The notes: generated by a model from the letters alone, not told the origin. Counted from the first letter of the stretch, positions 8,428-16,620 are shown. The stretch is 64,000 bases of DNA from CAVQGM01 sp963712065 (GCA_963712065.1 CAVQGM010000001.1:434001-498000), one strand, 5' to 3'. A program made the numbers and translations.

Positions 8428-9234
8428 ATGGACTACCCCGCCATCGAGCACGAGGCGATCCGGCCCGGAGCCGCCCTCGTCACCCTCGTCGAGCCCCACC
8501 GAGGCCACGAGGTCGCCTACAACCGCTGGTACGAGCGCGACCACTTCTACGCCGGGTGCCTGATCGGGCCCATGTGGTTCACGGGCCGGCGGTTCGTGGC
8601 CACCCGAGCCCTCAAGGACCTTCGCTTCCCGGCCGCCACGGTGGCCCTCCCGGACGCCGACGCCGGCTCCTACCTGGCCGTCTACTGGATCCTCAAGGGC
8701 CAGGAGGCCGACGCCATCGGGTGGGGCAGCACCCAGGTCAAGTGGCTGCACGACAACGACCGGATGTTCGAACACCGCGACCACGTCCACACGCTCATGT
8801 ACGTCCACCGCTGGGAAGCAGGCCGCGACGACGACGGAGTGCCCGCCGCCCTCGCCCTCGACCACCCCTACGAAGGGCTGGTGATGCTGATGGTCGACCC
8901 GGCCGAGGGCGTGGCCCCGAAGGAGCTGTCGAACTGGCTTCGGGACGAGGCGGTGCCGGCGGCCATGACCGGCACGCCGTGGGCGCTCACCAGCGCGCTC
9001 ACCCCGATCCCTCTCCCGCCCGATGCCCCGGTCAGCCAGGCACCGGCGCCGGGACAGGACACCCGGCTGCTGCTGCTCGCCCAGGTCGAGGCCGACCCGT
9101 GCCAGTGCTGGGACGAGGTGTTCGTGCCGTTCGCCGAGCGGGTGGCCGCCGGCGGGCAGGGCACGGTGGCCCTGGCCGCCCCGTTCGTCCCGACCCGACC
9201 GGGCACCGACACCTACACCGACGAGCTCTGGTAG
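8428..9234 (+). CDS. Conserved hypothetical protein, EthD/dimeric alpha-beta barrel-like
   Basis: 268 aa from ATG 8428. I do not recognise a named family with certainty. The N-terminal half (ALVTLVEPHRGHEVAYNRWYERDHFYAGC) has the look of a ferredoxin-like EthD/dimeric alpha-beta barrel domain, in which an NxWYxxxH segment follows the first strand. The second half (LLLLAQVEADPCQCWDEVFVPFAERV) could be a second repeat of the same fold. No signal peptide or membrane segment. It is divergent from the amidohydrolase operon and shares the operator region 8391-8416, so it probably belongs to the same regulon. Confidence 0.65.
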   Translation: MDYPAIEHEAIRPGAALVTLVEPHRGHEVAYNRWYERDHFYAGCLIGPMWFTGRRFVATRALKDLRFPAATVALPDADAGSYLAVYWILKGQEADAIGWGSTQVKWLHDNDRMFEHRDHVHTLMYVHRWEAGRDDDGVPAALALDHPYEGLVMLMVDPAEGVAPKELSNWLRDEAVPAAMTGTPWALTSALTPIPLPPDAPVSQAPAPGQDTRLLLLAQVEADPCQCWDEVFVPFAERVAAGGQGTVALAAPFVPTRPGTDTYTDELW

Positions 9235-9250
9235 CCGGCCGGCCCCGGCT
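9233..9250. terminator. Short GC-rich hairpin between convergent genes
   Basis: AGCCGG and CCGGCT arms with a 6-nt loop lie exactly between the stop codons of the convergent genes ending at 9234 and 9250. There is no T-run, so termination is only a suggestion. Confidence 0.3.
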
Positions 9251-10122
9251 CAGCCGGTGAAGCGGGGCGTCACCGTGGCCGCGGCAGCGGCCGCCGCTGC
9301 GGACGTGGTCGGCGCCACGGTCGTGGAGGTGGTGGTGGTCGCCTCGGTCGTGGGCGTCGTCGGGGGCAGCGCGGAGTCCCCCGCGACGAAGCCGGCGCCA
9401 CCGCCGCCGCCCTCGATGTTCATGTCCCCGATCAGCGTCACCCCACCCGTGAGGGTGATCGAGTAGACGCTGTCGTCCTCGTTGATGGCGTACAGGAGCG
9501 CGGCGTTGGGGTCGAAGGCCAGGCCCACCGAGTCCCAGGAGAGGTCGAGCGACATCGGGATCGTGGACCAGCCGTCGGCGACGGGGTCGTAGACGTACAG
9601 GGGGCTGTTCGACTCGCCGGCGACCCCGTACACGAGACCGGTCGAGGCGTCCGCCGCCAGGCCCTCGATGTCGGCGCCGGGCTGGGAGAGGTCCTCGGTG
9701 ATTCGCAGCCCGGTGACCGGGTCGACGGTGAAGAACTCGCCGTTGATGGAACCGTACAGGATCCCACTCCCGGCCTCGTAGGCGAGCGCCTCCGCCCGGA
9801 AGTCGGTGGGCAGCACGTTGGCGCCGCTCCCGTCGGCGTTGATGATCGTGAAGTCGGTCCAGGTCGACCCCCAGAGCACGTTCGGGTCGTTCGACTCCGT
9901 CAGGCCGACGGTTCCCGACGTCACGCCGGTCGCTCCGGTCCCGACGAGCGTCGCCGCGCCGGTGGCGACGTCGACCGAGTACAGCCCGTTCTCGTTGCTG
10001 TCCTGCGAGTAGTAGAGCGTGCCCGGCTGGCACTCCTGGGCGGTGACCGGTGCGGCGGCGCCGGGCAGCACGATCGCGGTCGCGGCGAGGGCGACGGACG
10101 CGACGACGGGGAAGGGACGCAC
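9250..10122 (-). CDS. Secreted beta-propeller-like protein with Thr-rich tail
   Basis: 290 aa from GTG 10122, chosen because GGAGG lies 6 nt upstream on the minus strand and because it opens a clean signal peptide (VRPFPVVASVALAATAIVLP, cleavage probably near APVTAQ). The mature part has repeated short units such as LYSVDVATG, LYGSINGEFFTVDPVTG, LVYGVAGESNS and LLYAINEDDSVYSITLTGG, like YVTN/DUF6923-type propellers. It ends in a TTPTTEATTTTSTTVAPTTS linker-like stretch and eight alanines. No LPxTG sorting signal or C-terminal membrane anchor is seen. Role unknown; perhaps cell-surface attached. Confidence 0.7.
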   Translation of the reverse strand: MRPFPVVASVALAATAIVLPGAAAPVTAQECQPGTLYYSQDSNENGLYSVDVATGAATLVGTGATGVTSGTVGLTESNDPNVLWGSTWTDFTIINADGSGANVLPTDFRAEALAYEAGSGILYGSINGEFFTVDPVTGLRITEDLSQPGADIEGLAADASTGLVYGVAGESNSPLYVYDPVADGWSTIPMSLDLSWDSVGLAFDPNAALLYAINEDDSVYSITLTGGVTLIGDMNIEGGGGGAGFVAGDSALPPTTPTTEATTTTSTTVAPTTSAAAAAAAATVTPRFTG

Positions 10123-10193
10123 AGCAAGCCTCCGATCGAGGGTGATGTCGGCTGGAAGGGTAGTCGGTCCCGCCCGCCCGGGACAGGATTCGC

Positions 10194-11420
10194 TCAGCCG
10201 ACGAAGCGGTTGACCGTGAACCGGCCGATCATGCGGTAGCCGATCCAGATGCCGAGCCCGGCGACGACGAGGCCGGCGGGGATCCGAACCCACCTCGGGA
10301 ACCGCCCGGCGAACGAGCCGTACACCGGATAGATGACCCAGGTCGCCAGCACGAAGCGGTTGAAGCTGGCGAGCACGCTCGACGACAGCGGCAGGGCGAT
10401 CATGGCCACGCCGAGCATCCACGTCTCCATCGGGAACCGGTCCTTCCGGCTGAGGGCGGCGTAGGCGAGGGGCAGGACGACGATCGGCACGCACCACAGG
10501 TCGAGGTTGCGGGCCACGAGCGCGGGGACCATCACCGTGCGCGGCTTCGGGTGCAGGTTCTCGAAGCCCTGGATGACCGACGCCCAGGGCGGCGCGACCT
10601 CGCGACCCCAGTCGTCCTGCACGCTGAGCCAGGCGAACGGGTCGCCCACCTGGTGCCACATGACGAGCAGCACCGCACCGAGCCCCACCGCACCGGCCGC
10701 CGTGTAGATCACCGACCACTTGTCGATGCGACGCTGCCGGATGACGCGGGCCAGCACCAGCACCAGCGGGATCAGGATGCCGATGCTGCGGGTGGTCGCG
10801 ACCCCGACCAGGCAGGCCGCGGCGATCCCCTTCTTCCCCTCGCGGTCGGCCCACACCGCGCCGGCGCCGAGGGCGATGAACAGCCCTTCCGAGTAGAAGG
10901 CCCACAGGAACAGCGTCGACGGGAAGACGGCGAACAACAGCACCGCCCGACGGGCCACCTGCTCGCTCCGCCAGACCTTCGACGCCCCCCACACGCCGAC
11001 GAAGGCGCCCAGCCCGGTGACGGTGGCGGTCACGTGCACGGTCCACAGGTCCGAGCCGGTCAGCCGGAAGACCGGCTCGGCCAGCCACGACACGCCGGGG
11101 AAGAAGGCGTGGGCCGGCATCATCGGTCGAGGGTTCCAGTAGCCGTAGTGCAGGATGCGGAGGTAGTGCTCGCCGTCGTAGTTGTACGCGGTCTCCGCGT
11201 CGCCGCCGAGGCGAAGGGTGACGAGCAGCGACACGACCCGCCAGATCGCGAACACGCCGACCGGGAACCAGACGCCGGGCAGGATGCGGTGGCCCCGGGA
11301 CCTCCATGCCTCGACCGGGCGCCACCACGGGGCGGGCGGCTCGACGGGGCTGCGGTCGCCGACCGAACCCGAGCCCGGGGGCGTCGGTTCGGCCCGCGGC
11401 GCGTCGACGGTGGTGCTCAC
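10194..11420 (-). CDS. Multi-pass membrane glycosyltransferase (PIG-V mannosyltransferase-like)
   Basis: 408 aa with a Pro-rich cytoplasmic N-terminus of about 45 residues and then roughly nine hydrophobic segments. The first extracytoplasmic loop holds the acidic motif NYDGEHYLRILHYGYW, corresponding to the WDxxHYxxIAxxGY loop of PIG-V and related GT-C polyprenol-phosphate sugar transferases. HAFFPGVSW follows as in that family. It would transfer a sugar from a lipid carrier to a lipid or protein outside the membrane. It is 71 nt upstream of the secreted propeller-like gene on the same strand; a shared transcript is possible. Confidence 0.72.
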   Translation of the reverse strand: MSTTVDAPRAEPTPPGSGSVGDRSPVEPPAPWWRPVEAWRSRGHRILPGVWFPVGVFAIWRVVSLLVTLRLGGDAETAYNYDGEHYLRILHYGYWNPRPMMPAHAFFPGVSWLAEPVFRLTGSDLWTVHVTATVTGLGAFVGVWGASKVWRSEQVARRAVLLFAVFPSTLFLWAFYSEGLFIALGAGAVWADREGKKGIAAACLVGVATTRSIGILIPLVLVLARVIRQRRIDKWSVIYTAAGAVGLGAVLLVMWHQVGDPFAWLSVQDDWGREVAPPWASVIQGFENLHPKPRTVMVPALVARNLDLWCVPIVVLPLAYAALSRKDRFPMETWMLGVAMIALPLSSSVLASFNRFVLATWVIYPVYGSFAGRFPRWVRIPAGLVVAGLGIWIGYRMIGRFTVNRFVG

Positions 11421-11460
11421 GAGGGACCGATGCTAGGGACGCACGCCCACCCGGCGCGGG

Positions 11461-12249
11461 TCACCCCGGTGGTTCGCCCAGTAGCTCGAGCAGCAGGTGG
11501 TCGGTCTGCGCACTGGGCAGGAGGCTACCGCCGTCGACGAGCAGGTTCTGACCGGTGACGTAGCGCGCCAGCCGCGACGACAGGAACACGACGACGTCGG
11601 CCACGTCGTCGGCCGTGCCCACCCGGCGCAGCGGGGTGCGGGCCTCGAGCGGCTCGACCCACGCCGGGTTCGAGAAGGCGAACTCGGTGAGGTCGGTGCG
11701 GATGAACCCCGGCGACACGCAGTTGACCCGGATGTCGTCGGGCCCGTACTCGAGGGCGGCGCTGCGGGTGAGGGCGATCACGCCGGCCTTGGCGGCGGCG
11801 TAGGGGCTCTCACCACGGGTCGGGTAGACGCCGCTCACCGACGCCATGGTGACGATGCTCCCCCCGCCGGCGGCCCGCAGGTGGGGCACCACGGCGCGCA
11901 GGCCGTTCCAGGTGCCCTTCAGGTTGACGTCGACGAGGAGGTCCCACTCCTTCTCGGTGTAGGTGTGCAGCGGCTTGAGGTTGCCGATGCCGGCGTTGAG
12001 GAACACGGTGGTGAGCCCGCCCATGGTCGACGCCGCCTCGTCCACGGCGGCAGCCATGGCCTCGGTGCCGGCCACGTCGACCACGACGGCGTGGCCGCCG
12101 ACCGCGTCGGCGGCCCGGGCGGCGCCGTCGGCGTCACGGTCGAGCACGGTGACCACCGCGCCCTCCTCGGCCAGCCGGCGGGCGGCGGCCAGCCCGATGC
12201 CCGACGCGCCCCCGGTGACGACCGCCCTCGCGCCCTCGACCAGCCCCAT
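11461..12249 (-). CDS. SDR family oxidoreductase
   Basis: 262 aa classical SDR. Cofactor motif TGGASGIG (about 12-19), LNAGIG in place of NNAG, active-site Ser in MASVSG and the catalytic YxxxK as YAAAK. The C-terminal VTGQNLLVDGG is typical of FabG-like enzymes. It probably interconverts a hydroxyl and a keto group with NAD(P). It is the last gene of a six-gene minus-strand operon (LLM, SDR, NTF2-like, EthD, SDR, SDR), 26 nt after the previous SDR. Confidence 0.92.
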   Translation of the reverse strand: MGLVEGARAVVTGGASGIGLAAARRLAEEGAVVTVLDRDADGAARAADAVGGHAVVVDVAGTEAMAAAVDEAASTMGGLTTVFLNAGIGNLKPLHTYTEKEWDLLVDVNLKGTWNGLRAVVPHLRAAGGGSIVTMASVSGVYPTRGESPYAAAKAGVIALTRSAALEYGPDDIRVNCVSPGFIRTDLTEFAFSNPAWVEPLEARTPLRRVGTADDVADVVVFLSSRLARYVTGQNLLVDGGSLLPSAQTDHLLLELLGEPPG

Positions 12250-12275
12250 CGCGTCCCTCCCGTTCCCCTGGTCCG

Positions 12276-13049
12276 TCAGGTCGCCAGCACGCCGCCGTCG
12301 ACCGCCATGGCGTGGCCGGTCACGAACGAGGCGTCGTCCGAGCACAGCCACACGATGGCGGCCGCGACCTCGTCGGCGGTGCCGAGGCGGCCGACGGGCT
12401 GGCCCTTCCCCATGCCCTGGAGCACCTGCTCGTCGCCGCCGGCGAAGCCCTCGAGCATCGGGGTGCGGATGCTGCCCGGGCACACCGCGTTGACCCGGAC
12501 CCCGGCTCGGGCGTACTCCAGGGCCACGCTCTTGGTGAGCCCGACCACCCCGTGCTTGCTGGCCACGTAGGCGGGCAGGTTGGCGAAGCCCATGAGCCCG
12601 GCCGCCGAGGCCACGTTGACCACCGCCCCGCCACCGCCGGCGACGATCGCCGGGACCTCGCGCTGCAGGCAGAGGAAGGTGCCGGTGAGGTTGACCGCCA
12701 GCGTCTGGTTCCACGCCTCGAGCCGCTGGTCGGGCAGGGCGGCGTAGGTGCCGGCCGTGCCGGCGCTGTTCACGGCCAGGTGCAGGCCGCCGAAGCCGTC
12801 GACGGCCGCCGCCACCGCGTCGTCGACGGCGGCCGGGTCGGTGACGTCGGCGCGCACGAAGCGGACCTCACCGGTGGACGGTCCCGCGGCCAGACGCCCG
12901 ACGAGGGCCTCTCCGGTGTCGACATCGCGGTCGGCCACGATCACCGACGCGCCGGCGGCGACGAGCCGCTCGACGGTGGCGCCGCCGATGCCCGACGCAC
13001 CACCGGTGACGAGGGCGACCTTCCCGGCGAACGGGAGCGCGTCGGTCAC
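12276..13049 (-). CDS. SDR family oxidoreductase
   Basis: 257 aa from GTG 13049. The GTG overlaps the stop of the upstream EthD gene by four bases (GTGA), which fixes the start and implies translational coupling. Motifs are TGGASGIG near residue 14, NSAG in place of NNAG, VASAAG with the active-site Ser, and catalytic YVASK. The tail VTGHAMAVDGG is classical. NAD(P)-dependent hydroxyl/keto oxidoreductase of unknown substrate. Confidence 0.92.
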   Translation of the reverse strand: MTDALPFAGKVALVTGGASGIGGATVERLVAAGASVIVADRDVDTGEALVGRLAAGPSTGEVRFVRADVTDPAAVDDAVAAAVDGFGGLHLAVNSAGTAGTYAALPDQRLEAWNQTLAVNLTGTFLCLQREVPAIVAGGGGAVVNVASAAGLMGFANLPAYVASKHGVVGLTKSVALEYARAGVRVNAVCPGSIRTPMLEGFAGGDEQVLQGMGKGQPVGRLGTADEVAAAIVWLCSDDASFVTGHAMAVDGGVLAT

Positions 13050-13402
13050 GACGTAGGCCCGTCGATGGCGATGGTCGGCACCTCGGTGATCATCCACACC
13101 AGGGCCGAGGTGTCGAGGAACGCCGCCTCGTCGGGGGCGATCGTCGTGGCGTACTCCGGGGCGTTGATGAACGCCTCGACGTCGGCGGTGGAGTCGAACC
13201 ACTGGATCGTGATGCCGTCGTAGCCCGGCGTGCCCATCCACCCGGGCTCGGCGACGCGGCGGTGCTGCTCGTACCGCTTGACCAGGGTGGCGAAGGGCTC
13301 GGTCGAAGCGATGAGGGGCGCGTGGCGGTCGAACCAGTGGTCGTAGAACTCCTCGAGGGAGAGGCCCTCCTTGCGCTTCAGGAAGCAGACGAGCTTGACC
13401 AT
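13046..13402 (-). CDS. EthD domain-containing protein
   Basis: 118 aa from ATG 13402 (MVKLVCFLKRKEGLSLEEFY). The upstream extension to 13462 overlaps the neighbouring gene and has no homology-like character. The fold signature is the N-terminal strand, then SLEEFYDHWFDRHAPL, then a C-terminal FINAPEYATTIAPDEAAF segment, as in EthD/dimeric alpha-beta barrel proteins. Family members are small accessory proteins in alkyl ether or steroid degradation loci, with unclear catalysis. Its stop overlaps the GTG start of the following SDR. Confidence 0.82.
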   Translation of the reverse strand: MVKLVCFLKRKEGLSLEEFYDHWFDRHAPLIASTEPFATLVKRYEQHRRVAEPGWMGTPGYDGITIQWFDSTADVEAFINAPEYATTIAPDEAAFLDTSALVWMITEVPTIAIDGPTS

Positions 13403-13427
13403 CAACCCCTCCCCCGATGCGTCGGCG

Positions 13428-13886
13428 TCACAACCTATTCCTCGTGTGGAAGCTCGTGTCACCGAGCAGGTCGACGTGCATGACCCGGCTGGCGAAGCGC
13501 CACGTGCCGTCGGCGTCGCGCCGGTAGCGGTCCTCGTAGCGACCGACCAGCACCGGCTGGAGCGGGAAGGCGGGCCGGTCGTCGGCGGCCGGTACCTGCT
13601 GGAGGACGGTGATCCTCGCCCGGCCCGACGCCGTCTCCCCGCTCGGATCGACCTCGATCGCCAGGTTCGACACCTGGTGGAGGGTCCGGGGCGAGCCGTC
13701 GTGGGTGAGCATCCCCCGCTCGATCACCTCCCGGAAGGCGGCCCCGCCCTCCCGCGGGGTGCCCCCGGCCATGGTGAAGGTGGCGTCGCCGAAGAGCGCT
13801 TCGATGCGGTCCCCGTCGGCGTCGTCCACCGCCTCGGCCAGGGCGTGCACCAGGTTGGCGATGGACCGTTCGGGCGACGGGGCCAT
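13428..13886 (-). CDS. NTF2-like (SnoaL-like) protein
   Basis: 152 aa from ATG 13886; a GTG immediately before it (13889) is an alternative start. The N-terminal helix IANLVHALAEAVDDADGDRIEALFGDATFTM and the C-terminal RYEDRYRRDADGTWRFASRVMHVD are typical of the SnoaL/NTF2 alpha+beta cone, which in ketosteroid isomerases, dehydratases and cyclases binds a hydrophobic substrate. Catalytic residues cannot be assigned. It lies 19 nt after one SDR and 25 nt before the EthD gene in the six-gene operon. Confidence 0.82.
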   Translation of the reverse strand: MAPSPERSIANLVHALAEAVDDADGDRIEALFGDATFTMAGGTPREGGAAFREVIERGMLTHDGSPRTLHQVSNLAIEVDPSGETASGRARITVLQQVPAADDRPAFPLQPVLVGRYEDRYRRDADGTWRFASRVMHVDLLGDTSFHTRNRL

Positions 13887-13905
13887 CACGTGGGTTCCCG
13901 GGCCA

Positions 13906-14706
13906 TCAGTGGAGCCACGCCCCGCCGTTCACCGAGAGGCTCTGCCCGGTGATCGGCTTCGACAGCGGCGAGGCGAAGAACACCACCGCACCGGCGATCT
14001 CGGCCGACGACGGGATGTAGCCGAGGCAGGTCTGGTCGGCGACGCGGGCGTACTCCTCGTCGAAGCTGGTGCCGTTCTCCTCGGCGAGGTGGTTCAGGTA
14101 CCACTCGACCGACTTGCCCCAGATGTAGCCGGGGTGGATGCCGTTGACCCGCACGCCGTCGCGGCCGAGCTCGGTGGCGAGCGTCTTGGTGGCGGTGGCG
14201 AGGGCGGCCTTGGAGGCGGCGTAGGCACCGAAGGTGGGCTCGATGTCCTGCACCGACATCGTGTTGATCATGATGATGCGGCTGTCGTCCTGCTCCTTCA
14301 GGTAGGGCAGCGCCGCCTTGGTGAGCTGCAGGGTCCCCCAGAAGTTCACGTCGAACGTGTTCCGCCACTCGGCCAGGTCGCTGTCCTCGAAGCTCTTGGC
14401 GTTGCCACCCTCGAACGCGTTGTTCACCAGGATGTCGACGCGACCGAACGTGTCCTTGGCGGTGCGGGCCAGCCGCTCGCAGTCCTCGGTGCGCGTGATG
14501 TCGGTGGGGACGCCGATCGCCCGGCGGCCGAGCGCTTCGATCTCCTCCCCCACCTTGGCCATCCGCTTGTCGCGGCGGGCGGCCATCACGATGTCGGCCC
14601 CGTGCTCGGCCAACGCCACCGAGATGTCCCGGCCCATGCCCGGGCCGAGCCCGGACACGATGGCCACCTTCCCGTCGAGCAACATCGGCTTCCCGTCGAG
14701 CAACAT
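13906..14706 (-). CDS. SDR family oxidoreductase with duplicated start region
   Basis: 266 aa if started at ATG 14706, 259 aa from ATG 14685. The first residues MLLDGKPMLLDGK come from a 21-nt tandem duplication that repeats the start codon. Upstream of the first ATG there is an AGGGGGA Shine-Dalgarno about 5 nt away, so the first is preferred. Motifs: SGLGPGMG as cofactor loop, NNAF in place of NNAG, active-site region INTMSV and catalytic YAASK. The C-terminal extension with WYLNHLAEENG is longer than in minimal SDRs. It is 55 nt downstream of the LLM oxidoreductase in the operon. Confidence 0.9.
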   Translation of the reverse strand: MLLDGKPMLLDGKVAIVSGLGPGMGRDISVALAEHGADIVMAARRDKRMAKVGEEIEALGRRAIGVPTDITRTEDCERLARTAKDTFGRVDILVNNAFEGGNAKSFEDSDLAEWRNTFDVNFWGTLQLTKAALPYLKEQDDSRIIMINTMSVQDIEPTFGAYAASKAALATATKTLATELGRDGVRVNGIHPGYIWGKSVEWYLNHLAEENGTSFDEEYARVADQTCLGYIPSSAEIAGAVVFFASPLSKPITGQSLSVNGGAWLH

Positions 14707-14709
14707 CGG
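14670..14709. repeat. 21-nt tandem duplication across an SDR start codon
   Basis: Two copies of TCCCGTCGAGCAACATCGGC plus one further base, in direct tandem at the 5-prime end of the SDR gene. Each copy contains a start codon in frame (14706 and 14685). Confidence 0.9.
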
Positions 14710-14761
14710 ATCCCCCTGGTGTGTGCGTTGGCGTGGCCGGCCGGAGGCCGACGTGGAGCGG

Positions 14762-15673
14762 TCAGGTGTCCAGCAGCGGGCCGATGTCGCGGCCGAAGGT
14801 CTCGATCTGGTCGCACAGGTCGTCGACCGAGCGGGAGGTGAAGCTCACCTGCAGCTGGTCGACCCCGATGCCGGCGTAGCGACGGAGCCCGGCGGCGATC
14901 TCCTCGGGGTCGCCGCTCACGTCGATCGGACCGGTGTTGACCCCGATGTCGATCGGGCGCTGCCCCACCGTCGCCGCCCGGTGCTCCCTGATGAAGGCGA
15001 TGGCCTTCTTCATCCCCATCTCCGGTGGGCCCTGCGGCAGCCAGCCGTCGCCGCGCTCGGCGGCCCGGCGCAGCGCCGGCCGGGACGAGCCGCCGACCCA
15101 GATCGGGGGTCCACCGGGCCGGGCCGGGCGGGGCCTGAGCCCCGCGTCGCGCACCGGCCAGGTGGGACCGTCGGCGCTCGGGTACTCGTCGGTGAAGGCG
15201 GCCCGCACCACGTCGATGCCCTCGTCGAGCTGTCTGCCGCGGGCGGCGAAGTCGGCCCCCAGCAGGTCGAACTCGGCCTCCACGTGGCCGGCGCCCACCC
15301 CGAGGATGGCCCGGCCCTTCGACGCCGCGTCGAGCGTGGCCCAGGCCTTGGCCGCCACCAGCGGGTGCCGGTAGGGCAGCACGTAGACGTGGCTGAGCAG
15401 GTGGGTGTGGTCGGTGACGGCGGCGAGGTAGCCGAGCGTGGTCATGGTGTCCCACCACGTCGTGCTCATGGCCTCGTCGTAGGGCTTCGGGATGGCGACG
15501 TGGTCGCACACGCCGACGTAGAAGAAGCCGGCCCGGTCGCACGCCCTGGCCACCGCGGCCAGCTCGTCGATGCCGGCCTCGGCCTCCCACGCCTGCGCGT
15601 AGCGGGTGCTCTGGGACTGGATCGGGAGCTGCATCCCGTAGACGAGCCGTCCCTCCGGGATGATCGCCGCCAT
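14762..15673 (-). CDS. LLM class F420-dependent oxidoreductase
   Basis: 303 aa from ATG 15673 (MAAIIPEGRLVYGMQLPIQS). The frame is open to 15841, but an operator palindrome at 15707-15722 lies inside that extension, so the internal ATG is preferred. Luciferase-like TIM barrel features: early CDHVAIPKPYDE, the barrel segment RHPLVAAKAWATLDAASKGRAILGVGAGH, and GGPPIWVGGSSRPALRRAAERGDGWLPQG. The predicted cofactor is F420. It is the first gene of the six-gene operon ending at 11461, whose other products are SDRs, an NTF2-like and an EthD protein, suggesting redox steps on a hydrophobic substrate. Confidence 0.9.
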   Translation of the reverse strand: MAAIIPEGRLVYGMQLPIQSQSTRYAQAWEAEAGIDELAAVARACDRAGFFYVGVCDHVAIPKPYDEAMSTTWWDTMTTLGYLAAVTDHTHLLSHVYVLPYRHPLVAAKAWATLDAASKGRAILGVGAGHVEAEFDLLGADFAARGRQLDEGIDVVRAAFTDEYPSADGPTWPVRDAGLRPRPARPGGPPIWVGGSSRPALRRAAERGDGWLPQGPPEMGMKKAIAFIREHRAATVGQRPIDIGVNTGPIDVSGDPEEIAAGLRRYAGIGVDQLQVSFTSRSVDDLCDQIETFGRDIGPLLDT

Positions 15674-15706
15674 GGACCCCGTCTCCCCCTCGTCGAGCCA
15701 CCGGAA

Positions 15707-15722
15707 CGAGAACACGTTCTCG
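15707..15722. promoter_or_regulatory. KstR-like operator, site 2
   Basis: CGAGAACACGTTCTCG is a perfect 7+7 palindrome with a 2-nt centre. It keeps the AAC-N2-GTT core of the KstR consensus but not its outer T and A. It lies 34-49 nt upstream of the LLM gene start at 15673 and supports that start. Confidence 0.5.
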
Positions 15723-15780
15723 TTCGCATGCTGGCAGGTTTCCCCGACCCCCGCCAACGCTCCCCGCCTGCCGCCCGCCG

Positions 15781-15828
15781 CCCGCCGCATCGCGTGCCCG
15801 CCGCATCGCGTGCCCGCCGCATCGTGTG
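15781..15828. repeat. 16-nt tandem repeat, three copies
   Basis: CCCGCCGCATCGCGTG is repeated twice exactly and a third time with a single C-to-T change. It is intergenic, upstream of the LLM operon. Confidence 0.85.
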
Positions 15829-15867
15829 CGTACCTACCCACCTCACCGGTGGGCAGGCACGCACACG
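15823..15867. repeat. Inverted repeat, family TGCGT/CCCAC (copy A)
   Basis: Stem of about 20 bp with two mismatches and a 5-nt loop: outer arms CGTGTGCGT and ACGCACACG, inner arms CCCACC and GGTGGG. The same arm pattern recurs at 15889-15925 and 37208-37248. Confidence 0.75.
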
Positions 15868-15888
15868 TCGAGGTGCACCGCCTTCGGT

Positions 15889-15925
15889 TGCGTAGTCGCC
15901 CACATCAGCCGTGGCCGCGTACGCA
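15889..15925. repeat. Inverted repeat, family TGCGT/CCCAC (copy B)
   Basis: Outer arms TGCGTA and TACGCA are perfect, inner arms CCAC and GTGG pair, with mismatches between them. The right arm plus flank (GTGGCCGCGTACGCACGCG) closely resembles that of the copy at 37208-37248. Confidence 0.6.
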
Positions 15926-15987
15926 CGCGTTGGCTGCGCCCGTGGGGCGGTGGGACGGGGACGAGGTGGCTGGGGCACACTCGTGCG

Positions 15988-16620
15988 ATGCGCAGGGTCC
16001 GGGCCGGGGCGGTGGTCGCGATCTCGGCGGCCGTGCTCGGCGTCGTGGCCCCGGAGCCGGCCGGGGCGGATTGCGCCGGCTGGCCGTCGGTCGAGGCCTC
16101 GCTCGAGGCCGCCGACGTGGTCGCGGTGGGGACGGTGGTCGAGCTCGAGAACCGCGACACGTGGGCGACGGTCGCCGTGTCCGAGGTGTGGAAGGGCGAC
16201 GCCGCGCTCGACGACCGTGGTGAGGTGCGGGTCTACGGCGGTCCCGCGCCCGTGGAGGGCGGGGAGACCTTCGTCGCCACGTCGGTGGATCGCGCCTTCG
16301 TGCTCGGGGAGACGTACCTGTTCGCCGTGTCGGTCGAGCCGCTCCCGGGCGCGAGCATGCCCGAGGACGGGCTCTACGACACGACCTGCTCCGGGACCGC
16401 GGTCTGGTCGGACGGGCTCGAGCGCTACCGGCCCGCCGCCGCCGAGCCCGTCGAACGGTCCGGGCCCGTCGAGGTCCGGGAGACGACCGACGAGGCGCCG
16501 GCCACCACCGATGACGACCCGCCCTACGTGCTCATCGTCGCCGGCGTGGTCGGCATCGCCGGTGCCTGCCTGTACCTGCTGTTCCGCCGGGGATCGATCG
16601 CCGACCGCGCCCGCAGCTAG
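15988..16620 (+). CDS. Membrane-anchored exported protein with TIMP/netrin-like domain
   Basis: 210 aa from ATG 15988; the frame extends upstream through the repeat region but this ATG opens a signal peptide (MRRVRAGAVVAISAAVLGVV, cleavage near PAGA-DCAG). The exported part resembles bacterial NTR/TIMP-like OB-fold domains: Cys after cleavage, SVEASLEAADVVAVGTVVEL, VSEVWKGD, GETYLFAVS and a second Cys in DTTCSGTAVW. An acidic linker (EVRETTDEAPATTDDD) precedes one C-terminal membrane helix (YVLIVAGVVGIAGACLYLLF) with a basic tail. Function unknown. The stop TAG shares the palindromic CTAG with the convergent gene's stop. Confidence 0.78.
   Translation: MRRVRAGAVVAISAAVLGVVAPEPAGADCAGWPSVEASLEAADVVAVGTVVELENRDTWATVAVSEVWKGDAALDDRGEVRVYGGPAPVEGGETFVATSVDRAFVLGETYLFAVSVEPLPGASMPEDGLYDTTCSGTAVWSDGLERYRPAAAEPVERSGPVEVRETTDEAPATTDDDPPYVLIVAGVVGIAGACLYLLFRRGSIADRARS

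Larger units (their letters stand above)
15674..15987. other. 314-nt divergent intergenic region with operator, tandem repeats and two hairpins
   Basis: No gene is supported here. Reading from the LLM start toward the NTR-like gene it holds a perfect palindromic operator (15707-15722), three copies of a 16-nt GC-rich tandem repeat (15781-15828) and two inverted repeats of one family (15823-15867 and 15889-15925). Confidence 0.7.

Noticed and set aside
9250..11328. 692-codon frame joining the secreted protein to the region of the membrane glycosyltransferase
   Set aside because: The first 370 residues are an out-of-frame reading of the glycosyltransferase gene; the signal peptide and Shine-Dalgarno place the true start at 10122.
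12262..12275. CCTGGTCCGTCAGG as an operator of the CTGACG family
   Set aside because: Only one half-site fits, and it lies in a 26-nt gap inside an operon.
14350..14362. CGAACGTGTTCCG as another KstR-like or SOS-like site
   Set aside because: Lies inside an SDR coding region, is imperfect, and has no promoter context.
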